A stretch of 64,000 nucleotides of DNA from Thiotrichales bacterium (GTDB lineage: Bacteria > Pseudomonadota > Gammaproteobacteria > Beggiatoales > Beggiatoaceae), in contig JADGDE010000007.1 of the NCBI GenBank assembly GCA_016745035.1, forward strand, positions 1-64,000. The letters are read 5' to 3'. A program made the position numbers and the translations under genes. The notes beneath the pieces are model-generated. The model searched no databases. It was given only the letters and a program-made list of their open reading frames with translations, and was not told where the DNA came from. Shown one piece after another: positions 51,316 to 59,615 of this stretch; the first letter of the stretch is position 1; the number at the start of each line of letters is the position of its first letter.

Positions 51316-52995
51316 CTAATTATTGTCGATAGAATCAAGTAAATCATTGTCAGGAAATTCAGGTTCCCATGCGGGCACTGTTTCCCGTGCTTGGTTGAGT
51401 AAGGCTTGAATTTGTTTGACATCTTCTTTACTGGCTAGTTGCCATAAATTATTTAAAAGCACCAAAGCTAAACTTTGCTCACCATCAATTAACACTTGTG
51501 ATGACATCAGTAAGGCATTTTCAACGCTGGCGATTTCTGGGTCATCAAATAAATGTAAATCTAATACCAGTTGATACAAACTACTGTGTTGGAATTTTTT
51601 GCTCAGCCAATCAAAATCAAATAATAAAGTTTTTAGCTGTGGTAAACGCCCAGCACCGTGTAAATGTAAACATAAGTTTTGATAAAAATAGCCATCATCA
51701 GGACCATTGAGCCAAGTGCTGGGAGATAAACGCGCATAAGCTGATAATAAGTGTTCATGCAATTTATCAATATCAGAAAAATCATCAATGTAAGCTTTTT
51801 GAAATGCATGTAAGCTGACATAAACATCATTGCCATCATGCTGTTTTAATAAACCCAATGTGGCTAGCGTAAGCAATAACTGTTCCGATGCCTTATCATC
51901 GAGTTGAAACATATAATGCCAAAGCATTTTAATCGCGGTTTCAGGAATATGGCGATGATCATGAAACACCGATAAAGCGAGATAACATTCACTCTGATCG
52001 CCAAAACTCTCTAAAGCTAAATGCAAGCTTTGCATCAAATAAGGTGGGTAATTCTCAGGGAAATCCCAGTCAGCGGTATCTTCAAGACGTTGAGATAATA
52101 AAGCCCAATCAGGGGTTTCTCCCATAGCACTGGCAAGTAAACGTAAAGCTAAAGGGTTGTGATGACAATGAGATAACATTTTCACCACCAAAGGACCATC
52201 ACTGCGTTCAGCCCCACCAGCCAGCGGCATGAAAAAACCACTCGATTGGGAAGTTTGCCAAACCCGCAAACTATAATGCAGCGTTTGCGGTTCTTTAAAA
52301 CTGACAAACTCATGTAATTCTTTGACTTGCGTGGTAATCAATAAACGACAATGGTCACCAAAATCTTGAAACGCATTTAATACTGGCACATCCTCAACGC
52401 CATCGAGAACCAATAAACAGCGTTTGCTCGCAAACACCGACTGTAAATAGGCATGAGCCTCTTCCTCGTCAACAAACTCGGTGGGCTTGCCCAACATTTG
52501 ACTTAAACGTTGATAATGCAATAGCAAATCAGGTTCATGCCCCAGGGTTAGCCAAAAAATCCCATCGGGATAAGCCGCTTGTACTTTACTATCACGAGCC
52601 AATTGCAAAGCTAAGAGTGATTTCCCTGTGCCGGACTCACCGCTGATACAAATAGGCACGCGCGCAGGAACCGTGCCTGTCGCGGTGAGTTTAACTAAGA
52701 TTTCAGCTTGGGCTGGGTCTTCAATCAGATTGTGTTTGCCCATTTTCGGTTGATCAAAGACTTTGCGACTGGATTTTTGCTCCGTGTCAGTCTGCTTTTG
52801 CAGTTTTTGATAGCGTGGTTTTAATTCTTCTTGGGCAAATTCGATTTGAGTAATGACATGTTGAACTTGTTGTTCACGCAATTCATCGTTGAGCTGTTCG
52901 GTTTGTTGTAATCCTGATAACACTTTATCCAACAAGCTTTGATATTTATGCAGAAGATTTTCATATTCTTTGAGCAAAGATGAATTGGCGACCAC
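51316..52995 (-). CDS. STAND/NB-ARC-type ATPase without a WD40 or effector domain
   Basis: 559 aa from a GTG with AGGAG five bases upstream. An N-terminal coiled coil (about 5-75) is followed by an NB-ARC ATPase: Walker A ISGESGTGKSLLALQ (119-126), Walker B CLLVLDGVEDV, the RNBS-like LLITTQ, and HHNPLALRLLA in the GLPL position, then helical repeats. APAF-1/STAND proteins act as signal switches, with a sensor such as WD40 or TPR repeats and an effector. Neither is obvious here; the C-terminal third is helical and might be a degenerate sensor. It lies upstream of fimX with a 115-base gap, so they may be cotranscribed. Confidence 0.85.
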   Translation of the reverse strand: MVANSSLLKEYENLLHKYQSLLDKVLSGLQQTEQLNDELREQQVQHVITQIEFAQEELKPRYQKLQKQTDTEQKSSRKVFDQPKMGKHNLIEDPAQAEILVKLTATGTVPARVPICISGESGTGKSLLALQLARDSKVQAAYPDGIFWLTLGHEPDLLLHYQRLSQMLGKPTEFVDEEEAHAYLQSVFASKRCLLVLDGVEDVPVLNAFQDFGDHCRLLITTQVKELHEFVSFKEPQTLHYSLRVWQTSQSSGFFMPLAGGAERSDGPLVVKMLSHCHHNPLALRLLASAMGETPDWALLSQRLEDTADWDFPENYPPYLMQSLHLALESFGDQSECYLALSVFHDHRHIPETAIKMLWHYMFQLDDKASEQLLLTLATLGLLKQHDGNDVYVSLHAFQKAYIDDFSDIDKLHEHLLSAYARLSPSTWLNGPDDGYFYQNLCLHLHGAGRLPQLKTLLFDFDWLSKKFQHSSLYQLVLDLHLFDDPEIASVENALLMSSQVLIDGEQSLALVLLNNLWQLASKEDVKQIQALLNQARETVPAWEPEFPDNDLLDSIDNN

Positions 52996-53026
52996 AACAT
53001 CTCCTTTAGGTTAAAACGATTATTAT

Positions 53027-53112
53027 CTGATGTTACGCAAAGGCAAAAAAACCGCCATTGCTCCACGGCTAAATACGACTGTGACAAAAACTGGCTTAGT
53101 GCGTCACATCAG
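53027..53112 (+). repeat. MITE-like repeat, copy 7 (short form)
   Basis: 86 bases, CTGATGTTACGCA to TGCGTCACATCAG. Keeps AAACCGCCATTGCTCCACGG but lacks the internal hairpin and the CACTAGGCAGG segment. First of a cluster of three between the STAND gene and rfbC. Confidence 0.85.
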
Positions 53113-53221
53113 TTATTATCTATCTGAGCATCGCAAAGAAAGTGGATATACCCCTATCGCTCTCTTTGCCTTTGAGCACATACTACTATTGACGCAAGCC
53201 TTTCAGAGTCTATATGATAAT

Positions 53222-53353
53222 TTGGAGTTACGCAAAGGCTTCTTTTTCTGGTTTAAGGGCATAAAAAACCGCCATTGCTGCGCAGCTAAGCTTCACTATA
53301 GAGGTAAAAAACTTTAATAATGAAGCAGAAAAATGATAAGTGCGTAACATCAG
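53222..53353 (+). repeat. MITE-like repeat, copy 8 (long form)
   Basis: 132 bases, degenerate left end (TTGGAGTTACGCA) and a good right end (TGCGTAACATCAG). The internal hairpin arms are partly decayed. The short ORF across copies 7 and 8 is repeat sequence and not a gene. Confidence 0.82.
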
Positions 53354-53366
53354 TTAATAGCATTGG

Positions 53367-53387
53367 TTTGTGTTACGCAAAAGCTTC
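53367..53387 (+). repeat. MITE-like repeat, partial copy 9
   Basis: Only the left half-end remains (GTGTTACGCAAAAGCTTC). Lies 14 bases after copy 8, close to the start of rfbC. Confidence 0.55.
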
Positions 53388-53456
53388 ATAGCTTAATCAT
53401 ACTCAGCCAGTGTAAAATCGCTGTTTTAGGCACATTAAATACCCGAGTTAAACAGA

Positions 53457-54005
53457 ATGAAAACCATAGTCACCCCAATCCCCGATGCCTTGGTCTTTGA
53501 GCCACGTGTTTTTGGTGATGAACGCGGATTTTTTTTAGAAACCTTCCATGCCCAGCGTTATCGTGAGGCAGGCATCAAAGAAAGCTTTGTCCAAGATAAT
53601 CACTCACACTCCAGCAAAGGCGTGTTGCGCGGGCTGCATTTTCAAAAACAACACCCGCAAGGCAAACTCGTCCAAGTCAGCCGGGGGGAAGTATTTGATG
53701 TCGCGGTGGATTTACGCCCAGACTCCCCGGCTTTTGGGCAATGGTTTGGCGTTATTTTAGATACTAAAAGTCATAAACAGTTTTACGTGCCTCCCGGTTG
53801 CGCTCACGGTTTTTGTGTCCTTTCAGACATTGCCGATTTTCATTACAAATGCACTGATTATTATCATCCTGAAGATGAGGGCAGCTTGTTATGGAACGAC
53901 CCCGACATTGGCATTGATTGGCCACTGGATATTGAGCCGCAACTCTCTGGCAAAGATCAAGATGCACCCAGTTGGCAAAGCCTCAAAGCGCAACTATTAG
54001 GATAA
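53457..54005 (+). CDS. rfbC: dTDP-4-dehydrorhamnose 3,5-epimerase
   Basis: 182 aa. Epimerises dTDP-4-keto-6-deoxyglucose at C3 and C5 on the way to dTDP-L-rhamnose for surface polysaccharide. FEPRVFGDERGFFLETF, HSKGVLRGLHFQ (catalytic His), GKLVQVSRGEVFDVAVDLR and FYVPPGCAHGFCVLS are diagnostic. rfbA, rfbB and rfbD are not in the window. The ribosome site is weak. First gene of the rfbC-dtd-ykgJ unit. Confidence 0.96.
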   Translation: MKTIVTPIPDALVFEPRVFGDERGFFLETFHAQRYREAGIKESFVQDNHSHSSKGVLRGLHFQKQHPQGKLVQVSRGEVFDVAVDLRPDSPAFGQWFGVILDTKSHKQFYVPPGCAHGFCVLSDIADFHYKCTDYYHPEDEGSLLWNDPDIGIDWPLDIEPQLSGKDQDAPSWQSLKAQLLG

Positions 54006-54007
54006 GC

Positions 54008-54445
54008 ATGATAGGTTTAATGCAGCGGGTTACCCATGCCCAAGTCCAAGTCCAAGGCGATACCATTGGTGCGATTGACCAAGGCAGTTTGGTATTAATC
54101 GGGGTGGAAAAAGACGATGATGAAGCCAAAGCCGATAGACTGCTTACCCGGTTGTTGAATTATCGCTTATTTGAAGATGAGCAGGGCAAGATGAATTTAA
54201 GTCTGCGCGATTGTCAAGGCGGCTTGTTGCTCGTGCCACAATTCACTTTGGCTGCCAATACCCGCAAAGGCAACCGCCCCAGTTTCAGCAGTGCCGCGCC
54301 ACCAGAACGGGCGACCGAATTATTTGATTACTTGGTACAACAAGCGCACATACAACATCACGCCGTTTCCCAAGGGCAATTTGGCGCGAATATGCAAGTG
54401 GGTTTAACCAATTCGGGGCCAGTGACTTTTTGGCTACAGGTCTAG
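54008..54445 (+). CDS. dtd: D-aminoacyl-tRNA deacylase
   Basis: 145 aa from the ATG at 54008 (AGGA five bases upstream, giving MIGLMQRVTHAQVQV); an in-frame start 12 codons earlier lies in rfbC. It hydrolyses D-amino acids from tRNA. The C-terminal Gly-cisPro motif NSGPVTFWLQV is intact with the key Thr. The first conserved motif, normally S-Q-F-T-L, reads VPQFTL: the Ser is Pro. GVEKDDDEAKADRLLTRLLN and NTRKGNRPSFSSAA are family-like. Probably functional, but with an unusual active-site rim. Confidence 0.92.
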   Translation: MIGLMQRVTHAQVQVQGDTIGAIDQGSLVLIGVEKDDDEAKADRLLTRLLNYRLFEDEQGKMNLSLRDCQGGLLLVPQFTLAANTRKGNRPSFSSAAPPERATELFDYLVQQAHIQHHAVSQGQFGANMQVGLTNSGPVTFWLQV

Positions 54446-54453
54446 GTGTTTTT

Positions 54454-54891
54454 ATGACGAACTTAAACGCACCAGATGGGCACACTGAGGGTGAACCCTA
54501 TTGCAATGGTTGTGGCGATTGTTGTCGGGGTATGGATGAGGAATTTGGGGTCGAAATCCAAGACAGCGATGCTGAGCGCATTGCTGCTTTTTTGCAACTC
54601 GACACCGAGGTGTTTTTAGCCGAATATACCGAAGTCGAATGGGAAGAGGTTGAAAGCGGCGAGCATGTGCCAGTGAATTATTTGATTCCGCAGGCGGATG
54701 ACCCTAAGCGCGCTTGTATTTTCTTGGAAAATAACCGCTGCGCGATTCATGAAGCCAAACCGGTGCAATGCTATTTAGGCTGGCCGGATGCCGAATTTTT
54801 ACAGCGTTTATCCACCGAAGACCCGCACAAACAGTATAGTTGTTTGCCCGAATCTGATGAGGCAACCGTGGTGCATTACCCGATGCTTTGA
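54454..54891 (+). CDS. YkgJ-family cysteine-cluster protein
   Basis: 145 aa from the ATG at 54454 (AGG seven bases upstream). The N-terminal CNGCGDCCRG is the CxxCxxCC cluster of the YkgJ/zinc- or iron-binding family, followed later by ACIFLENNRCAIHEAKPVQC, which supplies the other ligands. Acidic overall. The family probably binds metal; its role is not established. Directly after dtd and likely cotranscribed. Confidence 0.88.
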   Translation: MTNLNAPDGHTEGEPYCNGCGDCCRGMDEEFGVEIQDSDAERIAAFLQLDTEVFLAEYTEVEWEEVESGEHVPVNYLIPQADDPKRACIFLENNRCAIHEAKPVQCYLGWPDAEFLQRLSTEDPHKQYSCLPESDEATVVHYPML

Positions 54892-54968
54892 GCCTTGAAG
54901 AAAAAGAAGAGGAATATGCTCGTTTCCAACATTCACGTTGGGAATGTCTATTACTTTGCCACGCCGAT

Positions 54969-55141
54969 AGCCCTGAAAGGGCATAATTTATAAAGCCTAG
55001 GGCAAATAATGATGATTAAGCCCTGAAGGGGCGACATAAAAAACCGAAAACCATATCACCCTTTCAGGGCTGAAATATATTCATATCAATCACCTAGGGC
55101 GTTGCCCTAGGCTATATAAATGTCGCTCCGTTGGGGCTTTT
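54969..55141. repeat. cluster of palindromic repeats (AGCCCTGAAAGGGC type)
   Basis: Between ykgJ and trpA (convergent). Units include AGCCCTGAAAGGGC (54969-54982), AGCCTAGGGC (54994-55003), AGCCCTGAAGGGGCGACAT (55018-55036), its inverted relative ATCACCCTTTCAGGGCTGAA (55055-55074), the hairpin CCTAGGGC GTT GCCCTAGG (55093-55111), and GTCGCTCCGTTGGGGC near the end. The parts can pair into a larger folded structure. It could stop transcription from both sides. Similar short palindromes are widely dispersed in bacteria. Confidence 0.7.
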
Positions 55142-55161
55142 AATTTGAGTTGCTGAAATTA

Positions 55162-55959
55162 TTAAGCATCCATCGCCGCACGAAGTTCTGCCAGACTCTT
55201 TGATAAAGTTGGGACAATATCCTCGATAGCTAAATCCTCGATTTGCGTCACCAACATACTACCAACAACCACGGCATCAGCAAATTTTGCCACGGTGGCG
55301 GCATCTTCTGGGGTTTTAATCCCAAAGCCTACGCCCACAGGCATATCGGTGTGCGTGCGAATCTCACTGAGTTTATCGCGTACCGAATCAATATCCAAAG
55401 CCTTACTACCTGTCACCCCTTTGAGGGAAACATAATAGACAAAGCCATCAGCTTGGCTACAAATCTTATCAATTCGGCGCGCATCGCTGGTCGGTGCGAG
55501 GAGCATAATCGGTGAGAGTTCAGCACGTTTGAGCTTGTCAGCAAAATCAGCCGCTTCTTCAGGGGGTAAATCAACCGTCAACACCCCATCGACACCCGCC
55601 TCTTTTGCCGCCTCGACAAAGGTATCATAACCCATGCGCTCAATCGGGTTTAAGTAACCCATCAACACCACGGGGGTATTGCCATCTTGCTCACGGAAGG
55701 TTTTCACCATGCCCAAGACATCATGCAAACTGGTGTGGTGTAATAAAGCCCGCTCTGAGGCTTTTTGAATCACCGGGCCATCGGCCATTGGGTCGGAAAA
55801 AGGCACGCCCAGCTCTAACACATTTGCCCCAGCCGCCACCAAGCCGTGCATCAGCTCGACGGTCACACCGGGTTCCGGGTCGCCTGCGGTGACAAAAGGC
55901 ACTAAAGCACAACGCCCGGCGGCTTTGAGTTCAGAAAAACAGCGGTTGAGGCGGCTCAT
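55162..55959 (-). CDS. trpA: tryptophan synthase alpha subunit
   Basis: 265 aa. Cleaves indole-3-glycerol phosphate and channels indole to TrpB. The catalytic Glu lies in [19 protein letters not shown], the second acidic residue in [13 protein letters not shown], and the phosphate site in [11 protein letters not shown] and VVVGSMLV. The start overlaps the trpB stop by four bases. Full length. Confidence 0.97.
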   Translation of the reverse strand: MSRLNRCFSELKAAGRCALVPFVTAGDPEPGVTVELMHGLVAAGANVLELGVPFSDPMADGPVIQKASERALLHHTSLHDVLGMVKTFREQDGNTPVVLMGYLNPIERMGYDTFVEAAKEAGVDGVLTVDLPPEEAADFADKLKRAELSPIMLLAPTSDARRIDKICSQADGFVYYVSLKGVTGSKALDIDSVRDKLSEIRTHTDMPVGVGFGIKTPEDAATVAKFADAVVVGSMLVTQIEDLAIEDIVPTLSKSLAELRAAMDA

Positions 55960-57164
55960 AGGACAATCCCCTCGTAGTTGGCTACCGTGTGAATATCTTT
56001 ATCGCCACGCCCGGAGAGGTTCATGACGATGACTTTATCAGGACTGAGTGTCGGTGCAAGCTTACTGCAATAGGCAATCGCGTGACTGCTCTCTAAGGCA
56101 GGAATAATGCCTTCTAAACGGGTTAAATCTTTAAAGCCTTGCAAGGCTTCTTTATCATCCACCGCAACAAATTTAGCCCGATTAATATCTTTCAGCCATG
56201 CCAGTTCTGGGCCGACACCGGGATAATCTAAACCTGCGGAAATCGAATGGGTGGCTTGGATTTGACCATCGGCATCACTCATTAAATACGTGCGGTTGCC
56301 ATGTAAAACCCCCGGCTGTCCTTCACATAAAGGCGCAGCATGACGACCGGTTTCCAGTCCATCACCCGCTGCCTCAACGCCTGTAATCCCCACATCGGCA
56401 TCATCAATAAAGGGATAAAATAAGCCCATCGCATTCGAGCCACCGCCGACACAAGCGACTAACTCATCCGGCAACCTGCCCATTTGTGCTTTGATTTGTT
56501 GACGGGTTTCGCGTCCAATCACCGCTTGAAAATCCCGCACCATCGCCGGATATGGGTGTGGCCCTGCGACCGTGCCGATGATATAAAAGGTATCGTCCAC
56601 GGTGGCAACCCAATCGCGCATGGCTTCATTGAGCGCATCTTTTAAGGTTTTAGTCCCTGAGGTCACAGCCCGCACTTCCGCGCCTAATAAACGCATCCGA
56701 TAGACATTCATTTTTTGCCGTTCAATATCTTCTGCGCCCATATAAACCACACATTCCATCCCCAGACGTGCGGCAACGGTTGCAGAGGCAACCCCGTGCT
56801 GACCTGCGCCAGTTTCGGCAATAATGCGTTTTTTACCCATGCGTTTAGCTAGCAAAGCTTGCCCCAGCGCATTATTAATCTTGTGCGCCCCGGTATGGTT
56901 TAAGTCCTCACGCTTTAAATAAATTTGTGCGCCACCCAAGTGCCCAGACCATCGCCGCGCATGATACAAAGGCGAGGGGCGACCGACATAATGATGTAAT
57001 TCATCATTGAGTTCAGCGATAAAGCCAGAGTCTTGACGGTATTGTTCATAGGCTTGTTGCAATGCTTGCAAGGGTCCCATCAGGGTTTCTGCCACAAACA
57101 TGCCGCCATATTGACCAAAATGACCGCGCTCATCGGGGAGGGCTTTATTTAATGGATTGTGCAT
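55956..57164 (-). CDS. trpB: tryptophan synthase beta subunit
   Basis: 402 aa from the ATG at 57164 ([20 protein letters not shown]), the usual TrpB start; a start 15 codons upstream gives atypical residues. Condenses indole with serine using PLP. The PLP Lys is in [19 protein letters not shown], the phosphate-binding loop in [12 protein letters not shown], and [11 protein letters not shown] and [11 protein letters not shown] are typical. trpF is not upstream in this window. No leader peptide is seen. Confidence 0.97.
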   Translation of the reverse strand: MHNPLNKALPDERGHFGQYGGMFVAETLMGPLQALQQAYEQYRQDSGFIAELNDELHHYVGRPSPLYHARRWSGHLGGAQIYLKREDLNHTGAHKINNALGQALLAKRMGKKRIIAETGAGQHGVASATVAARLGMECVVYMGAEDIERQKMNVYRMRLLGAEVRAVTSGTKTLKDALNEAMRDWVATVDDTFYIIGTVAGPHPYPAMVRDFQAVIGRETRQQIKAQMGRLPDELVACVGGGSNAMGLFYPFIDDADVGITGVEAAGDGLETGRHAAPLCEGQPGVLHGNRTYLMSDADGQIQATHSISAGLDYPGVGPELAWLKDINRAKFVAVDDKEALQGFKDLTRLEGIIPALESSHAIAYCSKLAPTLSPDKVIVMNLSGRGDKDIHTVANYEGIVL

Positions 57165-57224
57165 GTGTCCATACCAAAGGTTTAAGGATAGAGATGCGCT
57201 ACAAGGCATCTGAAAAGGGGCGCT

Positions 57225-57252
57225 ATTATAACAGATGTCAGCCAGCTTACAC
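57225..57252 (-). promoter_or_regulatory. predicted promoter of trpBA
   Basis: Minus strand: GTGTAA (-35, weak), a 16-base spacer, and a perfect TATAAT (-10), about 60 bases upstream of the trpB ATG. I see no Trp-rich leader peptide or attenuator in that space. Confidence 0.45.
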
Positions 57253-57351
57253 GTCCGAGAAAAATGAGATAACGCTTATCGCGCCATGCTTGCTTAGCTC
57301 CACAACATCCGCTATGTTCAGAGGAAATTAAATTTGAGTGAGGCATATCTG

Positions 57352-59598
57352 ATGTTATGGCGTTTCTATCTATTATTATTTTGTTTATACAGTCCCACCA
57401 TTTCGGCAAACTGGGTTTTATCAACACAGGCAGGCGGTGGCGATGACACAGGCGTAGCACTTAGCTTTGGCGGCGGCGCGTTTGCAGGCGATGGCGCACC
57501 AGCGACTGAAGCGCTATTAAACTATCCGCAGTCGGTCTGCGCAATGACAGACGGTCGTATTTACATCGCTGATAGTCGTAATCATCGCGTGCGGATGCTT
57601 GATAGGGAAGGCAAAATTCAAACGATTGCCGGGACAGGCGAATCTGATTATAACGGCGATAATATCCCTGCTAACACCGCCAGCTTAGCCCAACCGTTAG
57701 GCGTACATTGTGCTGCTGATGGACGCTTATTTATCGCCGACAGCAATAACGACCGTATCCGCATAATTGATACAGCGGGCATCATACAGACCTTGGCAGG
57801 CAATGGCACACGCGGCTATAGCGGCGACAATGGTCTCGCTACAGCCGCAGAACTCAATGCCCCGGCAGCTATCGCCCTTGATAGTCTCGGACAAGTTTAT
57901 TTTTCCGACCGCAATAATGACGTGATTCGCCGCATTGACCATCAAGGTCAGATTCATACCATTGCCGGTGGCACGGTATTAGACAACAGCCTCGGCGATG
58001 GTGGACTTGCCACCGATGCCCAGCTTAGCTTGCCGAGTGAAATTGTGTTTGATGCCGCAGATAACCTTTATATCGCCGATATGCGCAATAATCGCATTCG
58101 CTTGGTGTTCGCCGAGAGCCAAGAAATCATCAGCATCGCCGGTGACAGTTATATCGGTTTATTTCAAAGCCGCCCTGATGGCGACGGCGGACAAGCCCAC
58201 CAAGCCGCTATCAGCCTGCCTTATGGACTTAGTTTTGATAAAGCCGGAAACCTGTATTTTAGCAGCGCCAATGCCGACACCATTCGTAAAATTGCGCCCG
58301 ATGGCATTATTACCACGGTTGCAGGCACAGGGCGCAGCGGCTTTTCTGGCGATGGCGCGCCTGCCAACACAGCACAACTTAACAGCGTCTATGGTCTCGG
58401 GCAAAACATTTCTGGCAATATTTTAATTGCCGATGCGGGCAATCACCGTATTCGTCTACTCGCACCGAACCAAGCCCCCAGCGCGGTGTTTAGCATCTCG
58501 AAAAACAGCGACTTTGCGCCTTTAACGCTTGAGCTTGATGCCAGCGCCTCTGGTGACCCCGAAGCCGATATCGCCGAATTTACTTGGTATCGTTCAGGCT
58601 GGGGACACTCAAGCACAGGCGTACAAAGCCAAATGCAGTTTAATACAGCCGGAACCTATGCCATTAGCCTCAAAGTCACCGACAAAGCCGGGGCAAGCAC
58701 GATACAGCAACAACTGATTCATGTGCGTGAAAACCAAGCCCCGCAAGCGGCTTTTGTTTGGCAGAGTGAATCAGGGCGTTTAACAGCCGATGCCAGCGCC
58801 AGTGTTGACCCAGAGCAATACGCCTTAACATTTCATTGGCAACTGGCAGATAGTTTTGCTCACCAAGGCACACAATTACAAGTCGATAACTTAACAGTCG
58901 GAGATTACCCGCTGACGCTGAGCGTAGTCGATGCCTATGGCGCACGCGATACCCTAAGCGACATCATCCAGATTAAAGCTGAAAGCACAACTTCAGGACA
59001 AGCAAGCAATCGCCGCGACTTAGCCCCAGTCGCCAAATTTAGTGCCGAATTAGCAGAGCGTGCAGGGCAACTGCGGCTCAGTGTCGATGCCAGCGCCAGC
59101 TATGATGCCGAAGGACAATTAAGCTATGTCTGGCAAAGCGCAGGAAACATGCTGGCTGAGGGAATCAAGGCACAATTTAGCTTGCCTGTGGATTACGCCC
59201 ATCAAATCACCTTAACCGTCACAGATAGCCAAGGACAACAAGCCGAGCAAACCCAAACCCTAGCGGCTGATAATCTCTGTCAAGGCATAGCGGTGTATAG
59301 TCTTGAGAAGCAAACACTACAATTACCGCTACTAAAAATAGTCGGCGATGCCAGTGAACAAGCCTATCAAGTGACTTTAGAAAAAACGCCCCATGATAAC
59401 TATTTTATCCTGCGGGAGATTACCCCTGTGCTTAATAGTGGGGATAACAACTGCCCTGCTTGGTATCACCTTAGCGGGCGTTTATCCATCGCCCAGATTG
59501 ATGTGGCTTTACCCACAGGCTTTGAGCGCCTCGTTGCTGAATTACGCTATCAAGTTGAATCAGGGTATTTTATGCTTGAGTCATTGATGCACAAATAA
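57352..59598 (+). CDS. secreted NHL-repeat / PKD-domain protein
   Basis: 748 aa from the ATG at 57352 (GAGG eight bases upstream), giving a clean signal peptide (MLWRFYLLLFCLYSPTISA); a TTG 18 bases earlier with AGGA is also possible. Five or so NHL-type beta-propeller repeats (about 55-370), each with forms of GRIYIADSRNHRVRMLD and IQTIAGTG...GDGAPA, then three PKD-like domains (about 375-645; LELDASASGDPEADIAEFTW, VDASASYDAEGQLSYVW). The C-terminal 100 residues contain no recognised domain. A surface or extracellular binding protein is likely. Divergent from trpB. Confidence 0.88.
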   Translation: MLWRFYLLLFCLYSPTISANWVLSTQAGGGDDTGVALSFGGGAFAGDGAPATEALLNYPQSVCAMTDGRIYIADSRNHRVRMLDREGKIQTIAGTGESDYNGDNIPANTASLAQPLGVHCAADGRLFIADSNNDRIRIIDTAGIIQTLAGNGTRGYSGDNGLATAAELNAPAAIALDSLGQVYFSDRNNDVIRRIDHQGQIHTIAGGTVLDNSLGDGGLATDAQLSLPSEIVFDAADNLYIADMRNNRIRLVFAESQEIISIAGDSYIGLFQSRPDGDGGQAHQAAISLPYGLSFDKAGNLYFSSANADTIRKIAPDGIITTVAGTGRSGFSGDGAPANTAQLNSVYGLGQNISGNILIADAGNHRIRLLAPNQAPSAVFSISKNSDFAPLTLELDASASGDPEADIAEFTWYRSGWGHSSTGVQSQMQFNTAGTYAISLKVTDKAGASTIQQQLIHVRENQAPQAAFVWQSESGRLTADASASVDPEQYALTFHWQLADSFAHQGTQLQVDNLTVGDYPLTLSVVDAYGARDTLSDIIQIKAESTTSGQASNRRDLAPVAKFSAELAERAGQLRLSVDASASYDAEGQLSYVWQSAGNMLAEGIKAQFSLPVDYAHQITLTVTDSQGQQAEQTQTLAADNLCQGIAVYSLEKQTLQLPLLKIVGDASEQAYQVTLEKTPHDNYFILREITPVLNSGDNNCPAWYHLSGRLSIAQIDVALPTGFERLVAELRYQVESGYFMLESLMHK

Positions 59599-59615
59599 AC
59601 CCATTGACTCCACAG

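Noticed and set aside
53030..53317. 95-codon plus-strand ORF between the STAND gene and rfbC
   Set aside because: It runs through MITE copies 7 and 8 and has no ribosome site; it is repeat sequence.
13968..53387. The repeated elements as a CRISPR array
   Set aside because: The copies are dispersed in different intergenic regions with inverted ends, not regularly spaced direct repeats, and no cas genes are present.
57165..57224. trp attenuator leader
   Set aside because: No Trp-rich leader ORF or terminator/antiterminator pair is visible before trpB.
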